The position numbers were made by a program, and so were the translations under genes. A stretch of DNA of 64,000 nucleotides from Streptomyces sp. Ru62 (GTDB lineage Bacteria; Actinomycetota; Actinomycetes; Streptomycetales; Streptomycetaceae): assembly GCF_002920615.1 (NCBI RefSeq), contig NZ_PQSU01000018.1, positions 62,001 to 126,000 of the forward strand, given 5' to 3'. Positions within the stretch are counted from its first letter, which is position 1, and each line of letters opens with the position of its first letter. The notes below the pieces were generated by a model. It made no database searches. It worked only from the letters and a program-made list of their open reading frames with translations, and was not told the DNA's origin. Shown in pieces: positions 9,667 to 18,100 of this stretch.

Positions 9667-10374
9667 TCAGGCGTTCTTCGGCTCGACGCGGGCCACGACG
9701 ACATGCGGCCGGCCGGGATGGGGCGCGGTGAACGCGGCGTACAGCGCCTCGTGGTCGCGCCCGTCGACGGTCACCGCGGACCAGCCCGCGGCCTCGAACC
9801 GGGCGGCGATCCCGCCGGGCAGCGCGTGGCTGGCGGAGGAGTTGTCGATCACGACGGTGTGCAGCCGGTCCAGCCCGGCGGGCCCCGCGAAGGCGATCGC
9901 CTCGTGATTGCTGCCCTCGTCGAGCTCGGCGTCCCCGATCAGCACCCAGACCGCCGGATCGGGCCGGCCCTGCGCCCGCAGACCCAGCGCGGTGCCCACG
10001 GCGATCGGCAGCCCGTGCCCGAGGGAGCCGCTGCCGATCTCGGCCCCCGGCACCAGCACCCGGTCCGGGTGGTGCCCGAGCGGGGAGTCGTAGGACCCGA
10101 AGCCCGGCAGCCATTCGACGGGCAGGAACCCCTTGGCGGCCAGCACGGCGTAGTACGCCATGGGCCCGTGCCCCTTGCTCAGCAGGAAGCGGTCCCGGGC
10201 CGGGTCGTCCCGTCGGTCCGGAGCGACGCGGAGCACCCGGTCGTAGAGCACCCACAGCACGTCGAGCGTGGACGTGGCCGCCGGTCCGTGCTTCTCGTCG
10301 CCGGTCATCAGCCCCATCAGCCGGGGCAGGTCGTCGTAGCCGTACGTACGGCTCTGGTCCGTTGCGGTCGTCAT
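9667..10374 (-). CDS. Transketolase N-terminal (ThDP-binding) subunit
   Basis: A 235-residue protein equal to the pyrophosphate-binding domain of transketolase. The ThDP motif is seen as GDAELDEGSNHEA (the GDG...N signature, here with Ala for Gly) near residue 155-167, and DRFLLSKGHGPMAYYAVLAAKG and GSGSLGHGLPIAVG are family landmarks. It pairs with the downstream C-terminal subunit. The ATG at 10374 has no Shine-Dalgarno sequence; a -10 element 7 nt upstream suggests a leaderless transcript driven by a promoter with a SoxR-like box. Confidence 0.9.
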   Translation of the reverse strand: MTTATDQSRTYGYDDLPRLMGLMTGDEKHGPAATSTLDVLWVLYDRVLRVAPDRRDDPARDRFLLSKGHGPMAYYAVLAAKGFLPVEWLPGFGSYDSPLGHHPDRVLVPGAEIGSGSLGHGLPIAVGTALGLRAQGRPDPAVWVLIGDAELDEGSNHEAIAFAGPAGLDRLHTVVIDNSSASHALPGGIAARFEAAGWSAVTVDGRDHEALYAAFTAPHPGRPHVVVARVEPKNA

Positions 10375-10390
10375 GCCGATGATCGTGCAA

Positions 10391-10408
10391 CCTCAATCAA
10401 ACTTGAGG
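10391..10408 (-). promoter_or_regulatory. SoxR/MerR-type operator in a 19-bp spacer promoter
   Basis: CCTCAATCAAACTTGAGG resembles the SoxR box CCTCAAGTTAACTTGAGG, differing only in three central bases. On the minus strand TTGACC (10412-10407) and CACGAT (10387-10382) are separated by 19 bp, the long spacer typical of promoters activated by MerR-family proteins, and the -10 lies 7 nt before the ATG of the transketolase N subunit. Confidence 0.6.
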
Positions 10409-10500
10409 TCAACCGGGAAAAGGGGCGCGCGACCACCGAGTCGAGTGCGGTATTGTTTCCCTGCGCGTTCGGCCGGGGGAAAGCCCAGGTCAAACGGCAC

Positions 10501-10574
<74 letters not shown>

Positions 10575-10592
10575 CTTGTGAGAGTCACCGGT

Positions 10593-10627
10593 GAGGGCCG
10601 GTTCCGAGACATCCGGAACCGGCCCTC
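10593..10627 (+). terminator. Terminator of tRNA-Pro copy 1
   Basis: GAGGGCCGGTTCC and GGAACCGGCCCTC form a perfect 13-bp stem with a 9-base loop, starting about 19 nt after the tRNA. The core of the stem is shared with the hairpin after the second tRNA-Pro copy. Confidence 0.75.
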
Positions 10628-10666
10628 GAACGTTCGACGGCGTACGTGAACGGTTCTCTCGACGGG

Positions 10667-11401
10667 TCAGGAAGCCGCCTTGTCGCCCTTGGTGGCGTCG
10701 ATCACCTGTCCCGCCGGCGGGGGTGCGGCCTTGACCGGCTTCTCGTAGTCCGAGAAGACGACCGTGCCGGGATTCTCGCCGCCGGACTGGTCGAGCTTGA
10801 GAATGTACGGCTTTCCCTCCGTGGCGACGTACATGGTGATGCTTTCGCCGCCCTTCTTTTTCTTCAAGGCGATGGCCTTCCGGCCGTTGACCGTGGTGAC
10901 GTCGCCCTTCGTCATTCCCTTGCGCTCGGACTTGTCGCTGTCCATGTCGGCCAGGAATCCCTGTTTGTCACACAGCCCCGTCGTACGCGCGTCGCCGACC
11001 GGTACCTTCACCCAGCGGCCGCTCAGTGCCCGGACCTCCTTCTGGCGGCCGGCCGAGCCCTTGGCGGCGTTGCCCCAGAACTCCTCGTCACCCTTGATGT
11101 ACGTCGCCTGACCTGCGTGGATGACGTCGGCCGAGCCTCGTTCCATGGACATCCGGCCCTTGCAGTTCTTCTGGGTGTCGACGTGGAAGTCGACCGTCAG
11201 GGGCTGCCCTTCCGCGGAGACCTTGCCGGCCATGCGCAGCGATGCGGCGTTCCGGGTGGCGGTCACCGCCTTGGCGGCCACCTGGTCCGCGCTCTGCCCT
11301 TCGAACGGCTGGTCCGACGATCCCTCGTCCGAGCATCCCGCGGCGCCCATGGCGGCGGTCGCACAGATCACGGACGCGGCTAAGGTGCGGCTCACAGACA
11401 T
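10667..11401 (-). CDS. Putative lipoprotein (LolA/LprG-like fold possible)
   Basis: A 244-residue secreted protein. It starts with a signal peptide ending in GAAGC, a lipobox-like sequence with Cys at about residue 22, so it is probably a lipid-anchored protein on the outer face of the membrane. The mature part has repeated amphipathic strands such as SLRMAGKVSAEG, ITMYVATEGKPYILKLDQSGGE and VVFSDYEKPV, the pattern of actinobacterial LprG/LppX-like or LolA-like lipoproteins that have a half-barrel cavity. The start at 11401 is preceded by GGAAGGG. A precise function cannot be assigned. Confidence 0.75.
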   Translation of the reverse strand: MSVSRTLAASVICATAAMGAAGCSDEGSSDQPFEGQSADQVAAKAVTATRNAASLRMAGKVSAEGQPLTVDFHVDTQKNCKGRMSMERGSADVIHAGQATYIKGDEEFWGNAAKGSAGRQKEVRALSGRWVKVPVGDARTTGLCDKQGFLADMDSDKSERKGMTKGDVTTVNGRKAIALKKKKGGESITMYVATEGKPYILKLDQSGGENPGTVVFSDYEKPVKAAPPPAGQVIDATKGDKAAS

Positions 11402-11546
11402 GCAAAACCCTTCCCGGGAAATCTGCTGCATTTCCTGGGCGACCGCTCTTCCGTCTGTCACGGCCGCCGTGGAAGTCCGGTTTCCCGGGAATTATGGAAT
11501 AGTCGCTTCCTCTTCCTGAACGGACCGTGGCGCTGGTGACGACCGG

Positions 11547-12083
11547 TCAGAACGCCAGCCCCACGTGCGCCAGCGCTTGCTTCAGCAGCACCCCGTGGCC
11601 GCCCGGCATCTCGTTCTGCACCGCCGGTGAGGCGGCCTCCTGGGGGCTGAACCAGACGAGGTCCAGCGCGTCCTGCCGGGGCCGGCAGTCGCCGGTCACC
11701 GGCACGATGTAGGCCAGGGACACCGCGTGCTGGCGCGGGTCGTGGTACGGCGTGATGCCCGCCGTCGGGAAGTACTCCGCGACCGTGAACGGCTGGAGCG
11801 AGGCGGGGACGCGCGGCAGGGCGACCGGGCCGAGGTCCTTCTCCAGGTGGCGCAGCAGCGCGTCGCGGACCCGCTCGTGGTGCAGCACCCGGCCGGAGAC
11901 CAGGGTCCGGCTGACCGTGCCGTCCGGGCCGATGCGCAGAAGCAGCCCGATACTGGTGACTTCACCGCTGTCGTCCACGCGCACGGGCACGGCCTCGACG
12001 TACAGGATCGGCATCCGGGCCCTGGCCATCTCCAGTTCGTCCGTGGTCAGCCAGCCGGGCGTGGTCTCGGTCATGTCAGACAT
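11547..12083 (-). CDS. Nudix-like hydrolase family protein (DUF4916 type)
   Basis: A 178-residue protein that resembles actinobacterial Nudix-family proteins annotated as DUF4916. It begins TPGWLTTDELEMARARMPILYVEAVPV and has HEVSLAYIVPVTGD-like beta segments, but the canonical Nudix box GX5EX7REUXEEXGU is not obvious: the equivalent region is HHERVRDALLRHLEKDLG. Catalytic activity is therefore uncertain. It may be a binding rather than hydrolytic member. It lies upstream of the tail of the amidohydrolase operon on the same strand but is downstream of it in transcription. Confidence 0.7.
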   Translation of the reverse strand: MSDMTETTPGWLTTDELEMARARMPILYVEAVPVRVDDSGEVTSIGLLLRIGPDGTVSRTLVSGRVLHHERVRDALLRHLEKDLGPVALPRVPASLQPFTVAEYFPTAGITPYHDPRQHAVSLAYIVPVTGDCRPRQDALDLVWFSPQEAASPAVQNEMPGGHGVLLKQALAHVGLAF

Positions 12084-12090
12084 TGCTTGA

Positions 12091-13266
12091 TCATACTTTC
12101 CGGGTGGGGCGCCCGCTGGAATCGCGGGCCGGTTCGGATACGGTCGGTCCGTACAGTCGGCGGGCGTTGTCGCGGCCCGTCCAGGCCGCGATCCGCAGGG
12201 CGTCGGCGAGACTCAACTCGTCGGCGTCCACGCGCTCTTGCAGCAGATCGGCGAGGCCCTGCCGGAAGCACAGGGCACCCAGGTGGTGGAACTCGGACAC
12301 ACCATAGGCGTCGGAGCTGTACAGCAGTTTGCGGAACGGGGTGATCTCCAGCGCCTCCTCCAGGACCGCACGGCACCGGGCCGGCCCGGTGTAGTGCAGG
12401 GCGAGCCCGACGTCCAGGTACACCTGCTCGAACACCGCGGCCAGATAGGCGGCCTGGCGGTGGTACGGCCAGCAGTGCAGCAGCAGCACCGGGATCGTGC
12501 CGGCGGTCCGGTGCAGCCAGTCGGTGAGCAGGGCGGGGTCCGCGCGGTGCAGCCGTACGTCCGCGTCGCCGAAGCCGGTGTGCAGTTGCAGCGGCAGCCC
12601 CAGGTCGACGGCGGTCCACAGCAGGTGCCGGACCAGGACCGGGTCCGTGAGGCGTCCGCCCCGCGCCAGCCAGTGCCGGGCGGCCTCCGTCACCTCGGCC
12701 CCGGCCGGGCGCTCCGGGTGCAGGGCGAATCCCGTGCGGTAGGCCGCGATGGACTTCACCGCGACCACGCCCGGCCGCCGTACGGCCTCCTCGGCGGCCG
12801 TACGGAACACGGCCGCGTACTCGCCCGCCTCCACGCCCCGCGCCGCCACCGACTCCGCGATCCCCTCCAGCCGTACGACCTCGCAGGCGGCGGCACCGGC
12901 GGCCGCCGCCAGTTCGGCGGGGGTGGTGAGAGGGTGCGGGGCGTAGCCGGTGTCCACGCAGAACACCCCGGCTCCGGCCGCCGTCAGGAAGCGGCGGTTG
13001 ACCTCCCGCCAGCCCAGCTCGGCTCGCCGGGCCACGTAGTCGGCGGGCGGTGCGTGGCGGGGGAGGTCCAGCAGGGGTGCGCAGTGGCGGCGGACGGCCA
13101 GGCCGACCGGGCTGTCGAAGGGGGAGACGTCCGGCCAGGCCGCGCCCTCGGTGATCAGGGACGCGAATTCCGTGCCGCCGAGATCGACCGTGACCGCGCC
13201 GTGGCAGTGGTGGTCGACGAGCGGCAGCGCGGCGAGGGCCTCGTGGACCGGTCCCGGTGCGGCCAT
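12091..13266 (-). CDS. Amidohydrolase family 2 protein (FluG N-domain-like)
   Basis: A 391-residue TIM-barrel amidohydrolase of the amidohydrolase 2 group. LVDHHCHGAV near residue 16 gives the first HxH metal ligands, AVKSIAAYRTGF the lysine/strand region, LQLHTGFGDADV and VLLLHCWPYHRQ the later histidines, and LLYSSDAYG the final aspartate. The reaction is unknown. Its start lies 2 nt after the stop of a glutamine-synthetase-like gene on the same strand; in fungi these two domains are fused in FluG, which supports a shared pathway. Confidence 0.85.
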   Translation of the reverse strand: MAAPGPVHEALAALPLVDHHCHGAVTVDLGGTEFASLITEGAAWPDVSPFDSPVGLAVRRHCAPLLDLPRHAPPADYVARRAELGWREVNRRFLTAAGAGVFCVDTGYAPHPLTTPAELAAAAGAAACEVVRLEGIAESVAARGVEAGEYAAVFRTAAEEAVRRPGVVAVKSIAAYRTGFALHPERPAGAEVTEAARHWLARGGRLTDPVLVRHLLWTAVDLGLPLQLHTGFGDADVRLHRADPALLTDWLHRTAGTIPVLLLHCWPYHRQAAYLAAVFEQVYLDVGLALHYTGPARCRAVLEEALEITPFRKLLYSSDAYGVSEFHHLGALCFRQGLADLLQERVDADELSLADALRIAAWTGRDNARRLYGPTVSEPARDSSGRPTRKV

Positions 13267-13268
13267 GG

Positions 13269-14672
13269 TCAGTACGTCCAGCGGTAGGCCGCCGCCACCT
13301 GGTCGGGGCCGAGCCCGTCGACGGCCGCCGCCTCGCCGAGCCGTACGGCGATCACCGCGTCCGCGAGGACCGGGCCCAGCGCGGCCCGCGGCACCGGGTC
13401 CGCGCGGAACTCCTCCACCGCCTCCGGCAGCGACCGCGGCAGCCGCCGTACGCCCAGGGCCGCCGCCTCGTCGGGGCCGTAGCGGGCCGGATCGCCGGTG
13501 ATCTCGTCGGGCAGGGTCCGGGCCGCCGTGACGCCGTCGAGTCCGGCGGCGATCACACAGCCGAGGGCCAGATACGGGTTGGCGGCCAGGTCGACCGGTT
13601 TGACCTCCATGTTGGCGTCCTGGTCGTGGCGGCCCGCCGTGCCCGTGATCATCCGCAGGGCGGCCTCGCGGGTCTCGCGGCCCCAGGCGGTGAAGACGCC
13701 GGCCCACTGGGAGGGCTTCAGCCGCAGATAGCTGGCCGGGCTGGGGGCGGTGACCGCGGTCAGGGCCGGGAGGTGGGCGAGGACCCCGGCCGCGAAGGAC
13801 TCCGCCTCGGCCGTCATGCCGTACCGACGCTCGCCGCCGGCGTGCAGGTTCACGCCGTCGCGCCAGCAGGACAGGTGCAGATGGCCGCCGTTGCCGACGC
13901 CCTCGGCGGACACCGCGGGCGCGAACGAGACCCGCAGACCGTGCCGCTGGGCCACCGCCCGGATCGTCTGCCGGACCAGCACACTCAGGTCGGCCGCCGC
14001 CACCGGATCCCGGGCGCCCACCGAGATCTCGAACTGCCCGGGCGCGTACTCGGGGTGCAACTGGTCGACGTCCACGCCCTGCGCGGCGCACGCGGCCAGC
14101 AGATCGGCGGTGTAGTCGCTCAGCCCGACCTGCCGGATCGCACCGTACGCCGGGCCGGAGACGGCCGGTACGAACTCCCCGGCGGGCGCCGAGCCCAGCC
14201 CGACGGACCACTCGATCTCGATCGCCGCCTTGAAGGCGAGGCCGTGCCGTTCGGCGGCGTCCGTGACGGTCCGGCGCAGGAACGTCCGGGCACAGCCGGG
14301 GTGCCGGGCGCCCTCCTGGGTGATCCGGTCCACCGGCGCCCACGCCCAGCCGGGCTGGCCGGCGAGCGGCACCAGCCGGTCCAGGTCCGGGTAGAGCCTG
14401 AGGTCGCCGTCGGGGGAGCCGAGCGCGTCGGTGCCGACGATCGAGTCGTCGGCGAGGAAGGTGTCGAACACCGGGGACATGCCGACGCCCCAGGACACGG
14501 CCGCCTCCAGCCGCCCGGTGGGGATCGTCTTCACCCGGCCGACGCCCGCGGTGTCCACGTACGCCAGCACGATGCCGCGCACGCCCTGGGCGGCCAGGTC
14601 GGCGGTGAGGCCGGCGACCCGGCGCAGGTCCCCGGGACGGCCGCCGGGCACGGGGTCGGCGAAAGTCGTCAT
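13269..14672 (-). CDS. Glutamine-synthetase-like gamma-glutamyl ligase
   Basis: A 467-residue protein of the glutamine synthetase superfamily. The metal and substrate segments are recognisable as AAIEIEWSV (E/E metal ligands), HPEYAPGQFEISV, GNGGHLHLS and a loop NPYLALGCVIAAGLDG. Compared with housekeeping GlnA, several motifs are altered and the C-terminal adenylylation tyrosine region is not evident, so it is more likely a gamma-glutamyl-amine ligase of the GlnA3/GlnA4 type than an ammonia-assimilating enzyme. It is expressed directly before the amidohydrolase, which could cleave or process the resulting gamma-glutamyl compound. Confidence 0.85.
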   Translation of the reverse strand: MTTFADPVPGGRPGDLRRVAGLTADLAAQGVRGIVLAYVDTAGVGRVKTIPTGRLEAAVSWGVGMSPVFDTFLADDSIVGTDALGSPDGDLRLYPDLDRLVPLAGQPGWAWAPVDRITQEGARHPGCARTFLRRTVTDAAERHGLAFKAAIEIEWSVGLGSAPAGEFVPAVSGPAYGAIRQVGLSDYTADLLAACAAQGVDVDQLHPEYAPGQFEISVGARDPVAAADLSVLVRQTIRAVAQRHGLRVSFAPAVSAEGVGNGGHLHLSCWRDGVNLHAGGERRYGMTAEAESFAAGVLAHLPALTAVTAPSPASYLRLKPSQWAGVFTAWGRETREAALRMITGTAGRHDQDANMEVKPVDLAANPYLALGCVIAAGLDGVTAARTLPDEITGDPARYGPDEAAALGVRRLPRSLPEAVEEFRADPVPRAALGPVLADAVIAVRLGEAAAVDGLGPDQVAAAYRWTY

Positions 14673-14711
14673 GCGTCCTCCTCGGCGGGCCCGGCCCGCG
14701 CGCGGCCGGGG

Positions 14712-15524
14712 TCAGGGTTTCACGGCCACCGCGCCGAACTGCGGCACCGGGGCGGCGGACGCCGACTCGGCGCGCCACTGCGAACACGGCACCAGTCCCG
14801 GCTCCACCAGGTCCAGACCCTCCAGGAACCCGGCGATCTCGGCACGACCGCGTGCGGTGATCGGCGGGGTGGCGTGGGCGTTCCAGAACTCCATGGCGGC
14901 CACATTGCCCTCGCCGCCCACCTCACGGTCGTACGTCGGATGGGTGAGGACCAGGTGGCTGCCGGCGGGCACCGCCGCCATGAGCCGGCGCACGATGTCC
15001 CGGGCCTCGCCGGTGTCCAGCACGAAGTTGAGGATGCCCAGCATCAGGACCGCCACCGGCCGGGTCAGGTCCAGGGTCTCGGCGGCCCGCCGCATGATGC
15101 CGTCCGGGTCGTGCGCATCGGCGTCGACGTAGTCCGTGACGCCCTCCGGGGAACTGGTGAGCAGCGAGCGGGCGTGCACGAGCACGATGGGGTCGTTGTC
15201 GACGTACACGATCCGGGACTCGGGGGCGATCCGCTGCGCTATCTCGTGCGTGTTGTCGGCCGTCGGCAGACCGGTGCCGATGTCGAGGAACTGCCGGATG
15301 CCCCGCTCGGCGGCCAGGAAGCGCACCGCCCGCCCCAGGAACTCCCGGTCCGCGCGCGCCACCGCCCGGATCACCGGGAACATCCCGGCGATCTGTTCGC
15401 CCACGCGCTGGTCGACCTCGTAGTGGTCCTTGCCGCCGATCCAGTAGTTCCAGACCCGGGCGTTGTGCGCCACGGTGGTGTCCAGCCGTGCCGATCCGGC
15501 CCCCGGGGAGTCGACCTCGCTCAC
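14712..15524 (-). CDS. SAM-dependent methyltransferase, PF04672 family (copy A)
   Basis: A 270-residue protein of the Streptomyces-expanded S-adenosyl methyltransferase family (DUF574, PF04672). Landmarks are ARVWNYWIGGKDHYEVD at residues about 22-38, FLDIGTGLPTADNTHEIAQ for SAM binding, RIVYVDNDPIVLVHARSLL, and GILNFVLD. The substrate is unknown. It resembles the protein encoded at 16575-17408 over its full length, and the two flank a HAD phosphatase. Forty bases separate it from the downstream glutamine-synthetase-like gene, so it may head that operon. Confidence 0.9.
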   Translation of the reverse strand: MSEVDSPGAGSARLDTTVAHNARVWNYWIGGKDHYEVDQRVGEQIAGMFPVIRAVARADREFLGRAVRFLAAERGIRQFLDIGTGLPTADNTHEIAQRIAPESRIVYVDNDPIVLVHARSLLTSSPEGVTDYVDADAHDPDGIMRRAAETLDLTRPVAVLMLGILNFVLDTGEARDIVRRLMAAVPAGSHLVLTHPTYDREVGGEGNVAAMEFWNAHATPPITARGRAEIAGFLEGLDLVEPGLVPCSQWRAESASAAPVPQFGAVAVKP

Positions 15525-15709
15525 CTGTCCGCCCTTCTCACGTGCGGTTCTCCGCCGTCATTGTGCCTCCCGGTGATCGCGCTGTCCCGGGAAACGGGCA
15601 CGGCGGGCGGTTCCGGGCAGCCGCGCCCCGGCCCCCCGGGCGGTTCCGGGTCCTCAGGGCGCGTGAGGAACACTGGACCGGTATCCCCGCCCCCGACCGG
15701 AAGCAGGAC

Positions 15710-16585
15710 ATGCCCGCCACGCCCACGCCCCTCCTCGACGCCTCCGGCCTGCCCGCCGGTCCCGCCGACATCCGGCTGATCGTCACCGACATGGACGGCA
15801 CGCTGCTGGACGACGCCAAGCGGATTCCCGACGGGCTGTGGCCGATGCTCGCCGAACTGCGCCGCCGGGGAGTGCTGTTCAGCCCGGCGAGCGGACGCCA
15901 GTACGCCACCCTCTTCCGGCAGTTCGAGGAGGTCGCCGAGGGCATGGTGTTCATCGCCGAGAACGGCACGTACGTGGTCCGCGACGGCGTGGAGCTGAGT
16001 TCCGACCCGCTGGACCGGTCCGTCGCCGCAGGGGTGGCCCGGACGGCGCGGCGGCTGGTCGCGGACGGCACGGACGTCGGCGCGGTCGTCTGCGGCAAGC
16101 GGGCGGCGTACGTCGAGCGGACCGACGAGGCGTTCCTGGCGGAGGTGCGCAAGTACTACGTCGAGCACCGGATCGTCGAGGACGTCACCGCCGTGGACGA
16201 TGAGATGATCAAGGTCGCGATGTTCGACTTCGGGTCCGCCGAGCACACCACCGCCCCGGCCCTCGCGGAGTTCACAGCGACCCACCAGGTCGTCGTCTCC
16301 GGCGAACACTGGGTGGACGTGATGAACCGCACGGCCGACAAGGGCACCGCCCTGCGCGGCCTCCAGCGGGCGCTCGGCATCACGCCCGCCCAGACCATGG
16401 TCTTCGGCGACTACCTGAACGACCTGGAGATGCTCGACGCCGCCGAGTGGTCCTTCGCCATGGCGGGCGCCCACCCGGAGGTGATCCGGCGGGCCCGCCA
16501 CCTGGCCCCGTCCAACAACGACGACGGTGTACTGCGGACCGTCGCCCTCGTGCTGGACCTGCCGTACGACGGCGTCAGGGCTTGA
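15710..16585 (+). CDS. Cof-type HAD-IIB phosphatase
   Basis: A 291-residue haloacid-dehalogenase phosphatase of subclass IIB. Motif I is VTDMDGTLLDD at about residues 25-35, motif II is FSPASGRQ, motif III is the lysine in DKGTALRGLQ, and motif IV is FGDYLNDLEML. It should dephosphorylate a small metabolite such as a sugar phosphate. The ATG at 15710 is used, shortly after AGGA. Its 3' end overlaps that of the opposite methyltransferase gene by 11 nt. Confidence 0.9.
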   Translation: MPATPTPLLDASGLPAGPADIRLIVTDMDGTLLDDAKRIPDGLWPMLAELRRRGVLFSPASGRQYATLFRQFEEVAEGMVFIAENGTYVVRDGVELSSDPLDRSVAAGVARTARRLVADGTDVGAVVCGKRAAYVERTDEAFLAEVRKYYVEHRIVEDVTAVDDEMIKVAMFDFGSAEHTTAPALAEFTATHQVVVSGEHWVDVMNRTADKGTALRGLQRALGITPAQTMVFGDYLNDLEMLDAAEWSFAMAGAHPEVIRRARHLAPSNNDDGVLRTVALVLDLPYDGVRA

Positions 16586-17408
16586 CCGCGACCCCGCCGT
16601 ACAGCGAGATCGGCCCGTCGGGCGCTTCCTCGGGCCGCCACTCGGCCACCGACACGATCCCGGGCTCCAGCAGCCGGAGTCCCTCGAAGAAGGTGCCCAC
16701 CTCGGCCTGCGCACGCGCCACCAGGGTGACCCCGCCGGCCGCGTAGGCCGCGATGCCCCGCTGGACGTTCTCCGGCTCGAAGTCGGCGGTCATGGTCGAC
16801 AGCACCAGGCAGCTGCCCGGCGCCAGCGCGCCGACCAGGGTGTCCACCAGGTCGTGGGCGCCGTCCTCGTCGGCGATGAAGTGGAGCAGGGCGATGAGGG
16901 AGAGGGCCACCGGGCGGTCGAGGTCCAGGACGCGGGCCGCCTGGCCGAGAATCGCGCGCGGATCGCGGGCGTCGGCCTGCACGTACTCGGTCACGCCCTC
17001 CGGGGTGCCGCGCAGCAGCGCGTTCGCGTGGGCCAGCACGATGGGGTCGTTGTCGACGTACACCACGCGGGCGTCGGGGGCCACGGACTGGGCGATCTGG
17101 TGCAGGTTCGGCTCGGTCGGTATGCCGGTGCCGATGTCCAGGAACTGGCGGATCCCCCGCTCCGCGGCCAGCATGCGCGTGCTGCGGCGCATGAACGCCC
17201 GGTTGGCGCGGGCGGCCTTGGGAGCGCCCCCGTCGATCGCCGCGATCCGCCGGCCCAGTTCCTCGTCGACCGGGTAGTTGTCCTTGCCGCCGAGGAACCA
17301 GTCGTACACCCGGGCCGGATGCGGTCTGGTCGTGTCGATGCCGTCCTGGATCCGCGGCCCTGTCCCCGTCACGTGCTGCTCCTCCACCCGTCCGGCCCCG
17401 GTGGTCAC
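16575..17408 (-). CDS. SAM-dependent methyltransferase, PF04672 family (copy B)
   Basis: A 277-residue paralogue of the protein encoded at 14712-15524. It shares ARVYDWFLGGKDNYPVD, FLDIGTGIPTEPNLHQIAQ, VVYVDNDPIVLAHANALL and the C-terminal GGVAVKP/GAVAVKP ending. The start given is a GTG; a second GTG 36 nt downstream is also possible and the N-terminal 13 residues are poorly conserved. Substrate unknown. Members of this family are numerous in Streptomyces genomes. Confidence 0.88.
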   Translation of the reverse strand: MTTGAGRVEEQHVTGTGPRIQDGIDTTRPHPARVYDWFLGGKDNYPVDEELGRRIAAIDGGAPKAARANRAFMRRSTRMLAAERGIRQFLDIGTGIPTEPNLHQIAQSVAPDARVVYVDNDPIVLAHANALLRGTPEGVTEYVQADARDPRAILGQAARVLDLDRPVALSLIALLHFIADEDGAHDLVDTLVGALAPGSCLVLSTMTADFEPENVQRGIAAYAAGGVTLVARAQAEVGTFFEGLRLLEPGIVSVAEWRPEEAPDGPISLYGGVAVKP

Positions 17409-17439
17409 TCCGGGACGTGCGGGGAGCAGTCTGACACGA

Positions 17440-18087
17440 TCAAGCGGCCCGGCGCAGACAGTCTTCGGCCACCTGTTCGTCTAGCGCTGCCCGGACCAAC
17501 GCGGCGGCCAGGACGGCCGGTTGGGTGTCGCCGGCCAGCTCGGTCAGCTTCTCGGGGTCCTTCGGCAGGCCGAGCCGCCCGGCCCCGGACAGCGCCTTGC
17601 CGTCCAGGTAGGGCGCGACGTCCGGCCACACCCGCTGCGCCTCGCGCAGGAAGATGTCGGCGCCGGCCGGCCCGATGCCCGGCTCCTCCTGGAGCAGCCG
17701 CTTCAGCTGGCCGGCGTCGCCCTCCGCCTCCCGGTGCAGCCGGCGCAGGTCGCCGCCCCAGCGCTCGGTCAGCAGCTCGGCGCCGTCGCCGAGCTGGGTC
17801 GCGGTGCGCTCGTCGTACCGGCGGTAGCCGCCCCGGCCGAGCGCGTCCACCCGCCGCTGCCAGTCGGCCTCGGCCATCCGGCGGGGGCTGTCCAGGTGCT
17901 CCTCGTGCAGGGCCCGGGCGGCGGCGACCGCGACGGAGGCCCGGATCCGTGCGCTCAGCAGCAGGGAGAGCACGAGCAGCCGGTACAGCGGCTGCGGGGT
18001 GTCCTTCAGGCGGATGCCCGCCTCCTCGGCGTACGTCCGCCCGTACGCGGACACCAGCTCGCGCACGACCCGTTCGTCCCGGTCCAC
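17440..18087 (-). CDS. HhH-GPD-like DNA glycosylase/endonuclease III-type protein
   Basis: A 215-residue all-helical protein with the architecture of endonuclease III-like glycosylases. The helix-hairpin-helix is LLQEEPGIGPAGADIFLREAQ near residues 140-160, preceded by YRLLVLSLLLSARIRASVAVAAARAL, the N-terminal helical layer. The usual catalytic lysine/aspartate pair and the Fe-S cysteine cluster are not seen, so it may be a structure-specific DNA-binding homologue rather than an active glycosylase. Confidence 0.75.
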   Translation of the reverse strand: MDRDERVVRELVSAYGRTYAEEAGIRLKDTPQPLYRLLVLSLLLSARIRASVAVAAARALHEEHLDSPRRMAEADWQRRVDALGRGGYRRYDERTATQLGDGAELLTERWGGDLRRLHREAEGDAGQLKRLLQEEPGIGPAGADIFLREAQRVWPDVAPYLDGKALSGAGRLGLPKDPEKLTELAGDTQPAVLAAALVRAALDEQVAEDCLRRAA

Positions 18088-18100
18088 GGTCGGGCTCCGG

